Assembly: GCA_003024985.2 (NCBI GenBank)
Contig: PXIH01S0005344.1
DNA: 10,326 bases
Source: Euperipatoides rowelli
Lineage: Eukaryota; Onychophora; Udeonychophora; Euonychophora; Peripatopsidae
Direction: 5' to 3' (one strand)
The first letter of the stretch is position 1. Every line of letters begins with the position of its first letter. Shown one piece after another: positions 7,531 to 10,326 of the stretch. The notes beneath the pieces were generated by a model. It made no database searches. It saw nothing but the letters and a program-made list of their open reading frames with translations, and had not been told where the DNA came from. The translations under genes were made by a program, and so were the position numbers.

Positions 7531-8798
7531 ATGGCGGCAACAACGCATAGTCTTGCAAATGCTGAAACTAATTTTGAGCCTTTATGGCATGAACAGCTAT
7601 TGAAAAACTTAAAGGATTATCAGAATTTTATTATGGAGGATGCCAAGTATCCGCAGAAATATGTAAGAGTTGTGAAATCTCTGAAATATTGGCACGTGTC
7701 CTGTATATGACTCAAAAAGATTCATTTTTTACAGCGTATAATGAGACGCAAGTACTCAAATTTGATATTGCTGAAGTTGTGAAAAAAGCTGCGAGTGTAG
7801 TGGGGAAAGATAATATAATAGTTTATTTTTTCGTAACCTCAGATATATTGGGATAGATGTTAAAACGCTTGAATTAAAAATAACATTGGAGAAATATTTG
7901 ATTACAGTGCAGCAAAATTATATCATGCCAGCAAGTTGGGGAGCTGTGTATTCTTTGATAAAACTGAGAATACATTGGTATCCACTTAATGGAGAAATGA
8001 AATTATTAGCAGAAGCGTTAAGTCTGTTAATTCCGTATGTAAATATTTTAAAAATTGAAAATGAAAAATTGGAAATGTCTGACGAAACAATACTATCGAG
8101 TGTTTTGAACGTTAAAACGCAGTCGCAAAATAATAATATTCCTATAGAAGAAATTCCTCATACATTGAAGGTAAAAAATATAATGATATTAATTACTGTC
8201 CCTGGAAGAGAACCACTTTGTTTATTAAAGTGTAAGCAGGTGGGTCATAAATCAGCAAATTGTATTTAAAAATATTGTAAAAAGTGTAGGCTATTCTATG
8301 AAGGTGAACATAATGCTTGTAAGGGATATATTATAACATTTGTGAATATAGTAAATAGTCAAGCGGGATTCCATACAAATATAAATATGGAACAAGAAAT
8401 ATTTCAAGGAAAAGATATAGAAAAATGGGAAGTAAAGGAAAAACTGCCAATTTTATTAAATTTTCAAAAAAAGAAAGAGGATGTTTTCTGAAGAAAATTT
8501 TCAAAGATCGAAAGGTGGCATGCAGGATCAGCAGCAAAAATTGGACTTGACAAAATTACAAGCGATGGCTGAAATGTTGGTAGAGCAAAAGCAAGCAAAA
8601 TATATAGTCAAAAATATGGATTATTACCAGACGTATATTAAAAGTGAATATTTAAATGTGAGGAGAAATGTAAAATCTGGTTTTACGATTTCAAATCCTT
8701 TGCAATCTGAGCAAGACGAGAAAGACCCAAATGTGCAGACTAAAAATGTAAAACGTTGTGATATAGAGACTACCAAATTACATTGGGCTCTCGGTTAA
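7531..8798 (+). pseudogene. LINE ORF1: gag-like zinc-knuckle protein, broken
   Basis: ORF1 proteins of this type bind the element RNA. I prefer ATG 7531 because its context (aagATGG) is a good animal start; an in-frame ATG at 7483 is an alternative. The reading moves from frame 1 to frame 3 (about 7640-7660), to frame 2 (about 7848) and back to frame 3 (about 8478), with an extra TAA at 8267-8269. In frame 2 an RRM-like stretch including EALSLLIPY is followed by IPIEEIPHTL and ITVPGREPLCL, then CKQVGHKSANC and a second knuckle beginning YCKKC. The order 'IPH - VPGRxPLC - knuckle - knuckle' is characteristic of zinc-knuckle ORF1 proteins in invertebrate LINEs. The first knuckle has C-X3-C instead of C-X2-C. 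The tail from 8481 is polar and charged and ends at TAA 8796-8798. Confidence 0.85.
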
Positions 8799-8832
8799 AA
8801 ATTAAATTAGATAACATGTATTATTATTATTT

Positions 8833-8865
8833 AAAAACATAAAAATAATTTATTTTTATGTTTTT
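8833..8865. repeat. 33-bp palindrome between LINE ORF1 and ORF2
   Basis: The arms 8833-8848 and 8850-8865 are perfect 16-bp reverse complements around one central base. It lies in the 105-bp gap between the ORF1 stop (8796-8798) and the first ATG of ORF2 (8904). As RNA it would form a long A/U hairpin with almost no loop, possibly pairing as a palindromic dimer instead. Low complexity may explain part of it, but the internal cat/atg steps are matched as well. Confidence 0.8.
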
Positions 8866-8903
8866 TTTTGTTTATATAGATAAAACTAATATTGGTTCTT
8901 TTT

Positions 8904-9061
8904 ATGCCAGTAAAACCAAAGAAAATTATATTTGCAATGATAAATGTTCATGGATTAAATAAGAAGAATATTGCAGACACTGTTGCACCCTGGAAAAACA
9001 TAATATGCATACATTATTCCTGCACAAAAATTTATCGGCAAACAAAACTATCATATCATAG
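8904..9061 (+). pseudogene. LINE ORF2 start: endonuclease N-terminus, truncated
   Basis: From ATG 8904 the frame reads KIIFAMINVHGLNKKNI, the opening strand of the exonuclease-endonuclease-phosphatase fold that LINEs use to nick target DNA (family form I-N-x-x-G-L-N). At about 8985 the frame shifts from 3 to 2, where LEKHNMHTLFLH continues the domain; the family has L-F-L-Q-E at this place, so the metal-binding Glu is not preserved. A TAG ends it at 9059-9061 and no later endonuclease or reverse transcriptase motif follows. Only about 55 codons remain of an ORF normally near 900-1,000 codons. Confidence 0.75.
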
Positions 9062-9121
9062 CTTTGATACAACATACTCCCCCTGTCCTTCCCAAAGGTC
9101 ACAAAAATAATTGACCTGTAC

Positions 9122-9140
9122 AAAAAAAAAAAAAAAAAAA
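9122..9140 (+). repeat. Run of 19 A
   Basis: It may be the poly(A) tail of the LINE, joined by an internal deletion to the endonuclease fragment 60 bp upstream, or of an unrelated retrocopy. Read on the minus strand it is a T19 tract followed by gtacag, which looks like a splice acceptor. I could not find a target-site duplication that would decide. Confidence 0.5.
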
Positions 9141-9416
9141 TAACCCATAACCGATAGCATACAAAAATTAACAATGCTATGCATCCTGGAGGAACACTTT
9201 AAGGACCCGTCATATTATTATTATTATCCTAGAGCCATTTCTCTTCATATAAAATAACTGTAAGCCCATTGACAACAATATACACTGATCAGTATGATCT
9301 CCCATGTACTCATTTCTCCATAAAATCTGAGACATTGGGCACCACTCAAATACATAAGCAATGACACAGACAACTACATAGTTCTGCTACTAGCCATCAA
9401 GCTATAGCTTTTTAAC
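9141..9416. other. Non-coding stretch with short ATT microsatellite
   Basis: No gene is recognised. It holds an inverted pair of 7-mers (9154-9160 and 9174-9180) right after the A run and a short ATT repeat at 9212-9228. From here base composition becomes less A-rich than in the LINE. Confidence 0.5.
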
Positions 9417-9773
9417 CCCTTCCCCCCCACATCCACCAAAGACACATATTACTATGAACCAAATAATTATTCATAGCTTCCGATGGACACCCCTTATCTG
9501 GAGGGGGATCCACCACATGTCCAACATGATTTAGGGACTGACCCGACTCTGATCGAGACTGAGAGTTTGCACAGAAAAGTCCACTGCAAAATCAAGGCCC
9601 TCCAGAGGATAATAAGTAAAATTCCTTTTCCACTGCCTCTGGTTCCAACTTGGACACAGCTAGTCCTCCATCCTTCATTGCATCACTATATGAAATAAAG
9701 CAAGAGTGCTGGCCCCTAACCTGCAATGACCTACAGAAGGGGCACCATCTATACAGGAACACTCACACACTGT
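9417..9773 (-). pseudogene. Broken coding-like stretch, minus strand, unidentified
   Basis: Read on the minus strand, one frame stays open from about 9773 to 9417 except for a single TGA (complement of 9592-9594), roughly 117 codons in all. The first half contains SYSDAMKDGGLAVSKLEPE and EAVEKEFYLL, acidic and ordinary for a soluble protein. The second half is rich in Ser, Pro and Gly. A candidate acceptor, cattgcag before gttagg, lies near its upstream end. Around the TGA another frame also reads plausibly, so a frameshift is possible. I do not recognise the protein. It may belong to the same broken gene as the open frame just upstream on this strand. Confidence 0.25.
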
Positions 9774-9849
9774 GATCCAGGCTCTTGCAACAAAAACAGA
9801 CGGGTGTGCCCCAAAATAGAGAGCCACTACTTCAGATCCATGCTCAATT

Positions 9850-10251
9850 TTATTGCAAAAAGGTAATTCGAAATAGACTCATCTTTATGCAATTGAAAAT
9901 TTCAAACACAGGATGTGTAAAAAATATAGTATCTTGTTCCAATTGCTTCATAGTTGGCCTCAAGGTTAAGACTTTACCATATTGCTGCAATACACTGGCC
10001 AATTCCGCAAAGACAGTTCTTACCGACCACCACAGCACAAAAAATTTGACTACACTTTTGTTAGTAACCATACTCGCAAATAAAACAAATAATTCACCAG
10101 ACTTCACAAAATATTTCTTAAACTTCTCTATGGCCTCCTGACTTCTAAATGCAAGAAAATGGTATGCCAGAATATTAAGACACATATGTCGTAGATTATC
10201 TTGGATACCGTATGGATTATTGGCAGTGATAATACTAGATAGGACCTCTGT
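9850..10251 (-). CDS. Unidentified protein-like open frame, possible exon
   Basis: The minus strand is open for about 133 codons, from just after a TGA (complement of 10252-10254) to a stop at the 9850 end; the first ATG is at 10185. Composition is that of a folded, helix-rich protein: alternating hydrophobic and charged residues, with SQEAIEKFKKYF, KFFVLWWSVRTVF and ELASVLQQYGKVLTL. No transmembrane or signal segment is convincing, and no domain motif was recognised. The frame stays open for about 22 codons before the ATG, and an AG precedes this at about 10248-10249, so it could be an internal exon. The opposite strand is open for 118 codons here but reads as low-quality, Asn/Thr/Ser-rich sequence. 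Alternatives are a host exon, a pseudogene, an old transposon or viral insertion, or chance. Confidence 0.35.
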   Translation of the reverse strand, partial: TEVLSSIITANNPYGIQDNLRHMCLNILAYHFLAFRSQEAIEKFKKYFVKSGELFVLFASMVTNKSVVKFFVLWWSVRTVFAELASVLQQYGKVLTLRPTMKQLEQDTIFFTHPVFEIFNCIKMSLFRITFLQ

Positions 10252-10326
10252 TCACTTCTAAGACCTACCCTGCTTTTAGCAATATCACAAATTTGACTAT
10301 TTCATTCTTTTTTCATATAAAATCAC

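Larger units (their letters stand above)
7483..9061 (+). mobile_element. Non-LTR retrotransposon (LINE), 5' part only
   Basis: A gag-like ORF1 with zinc knuckles is followed by the first part of an ORF2 with an apurinic-type endonuclease. Reverse transcriptase is missing. The 5' end lies directly behind the gypsy LTR, without an obvious long leader. Because LINE copies are normally truncated at the 5' end, a copy with its 5' half present and its 3' half missing points to later deletion or an internal deletion, not ordinary incomplete reverse transcription. Confidence 0.82.

Noticed and set aside
8926-9174. 82-codon minus-strand open frame
   Set aside because: It crosses the A19 run (poly-Phe) and is antisense to the recognisable endonuclease start.
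9284-9293. Short palindromes actgatcagt and aagctatagctt (9399-9410)
   Set aside because: Ten to twelve bases of perfect palindrome are expected by chance in a window of this size.
9785-10141. 118-codon + strand open frame
   Set aside because: It overlaps the minus-strand frame and has poor, Asn/Thr/Ser/Cys-rich composition. The minus strand reads more like a protein, though this is a judgement and not proof.
1-10326. tRNA, rRNA or a bacterial-type defence or operon system
   Set aside because: No cloverleaf with tRNA box motifs, no rRNA-like conserved block, and no tightly packed intact genes with ribosome binding sites were seen.

Overview
This is AT-rich eukaryotic DNA, most likely from an invertebrate animal and perhaps an arthropod. 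The judgement rests on three invertebrate-type retroelements (a Ty1/copia element, a Mag-like Ty3/gypsy integrase and a zinc-knuckle LINE ORF1), on long non-coding stretches, and on the absence of any operon-like gene packing. One base is ambiguous (N at 6655). I found no intact host gene and no rRNA, tRNA or CRISPR array. The window reads as a transposon graveyard, with three unrelated decayed retroelements on the + strand.

Layout. 1-1477: non-coding, with two candidate small inverted-repeat (MITE or foldback) elements. One has ends at 115-154 and 583-622. The other spans 965-1381, has 21-bp imperfect terminal inverted repeats and is packed with palindromes. 1478-4541: a Ty1/copia retrotransposon. 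It has a 5' LTR of about 600 bp, a candidate tRNA-iMet-type primer site, gag, CCHC knuckle, protease, integrase and a polypurine tract. Only the first 27 bp of the 3' LTR remain. Reverse transcriptase and RNase H are missing and all frames are broken. 4542-6170: AT-rich DNA with no gene I can support. 6182-7131: the 3' end of a Mag-like Ty3/gypsy element (integrase to stop codon and a G-rich polypurine tract), followed by a probable 3' LTR to about 7470.

7483-9061: a non-LTR retrotransposon with its 5' end present. It holds a gag-like ORF1 (RRM-like region, zinc knuckles), an inter-ORF 33-bp palindrome, and the first ~55 codons of an apurinic-type endonuclease. The remainder of ORF2 is gone. 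A 19-A run at 9122-9140 may be its tail. 9141-10326: different, less A-rich DNA. The minus strand carries an unidentified protein-like open stretch (10251-9850) with further broken coding-like stretches downstream.

Nothing here works together as a pathway. The shared story is serial insertion, internal deletion and decay. The least explained items are the palindrome-rich 417-bp element, the structured gap between the LINE ORFs, and the unidentified minus-strand reading frame at the right end.
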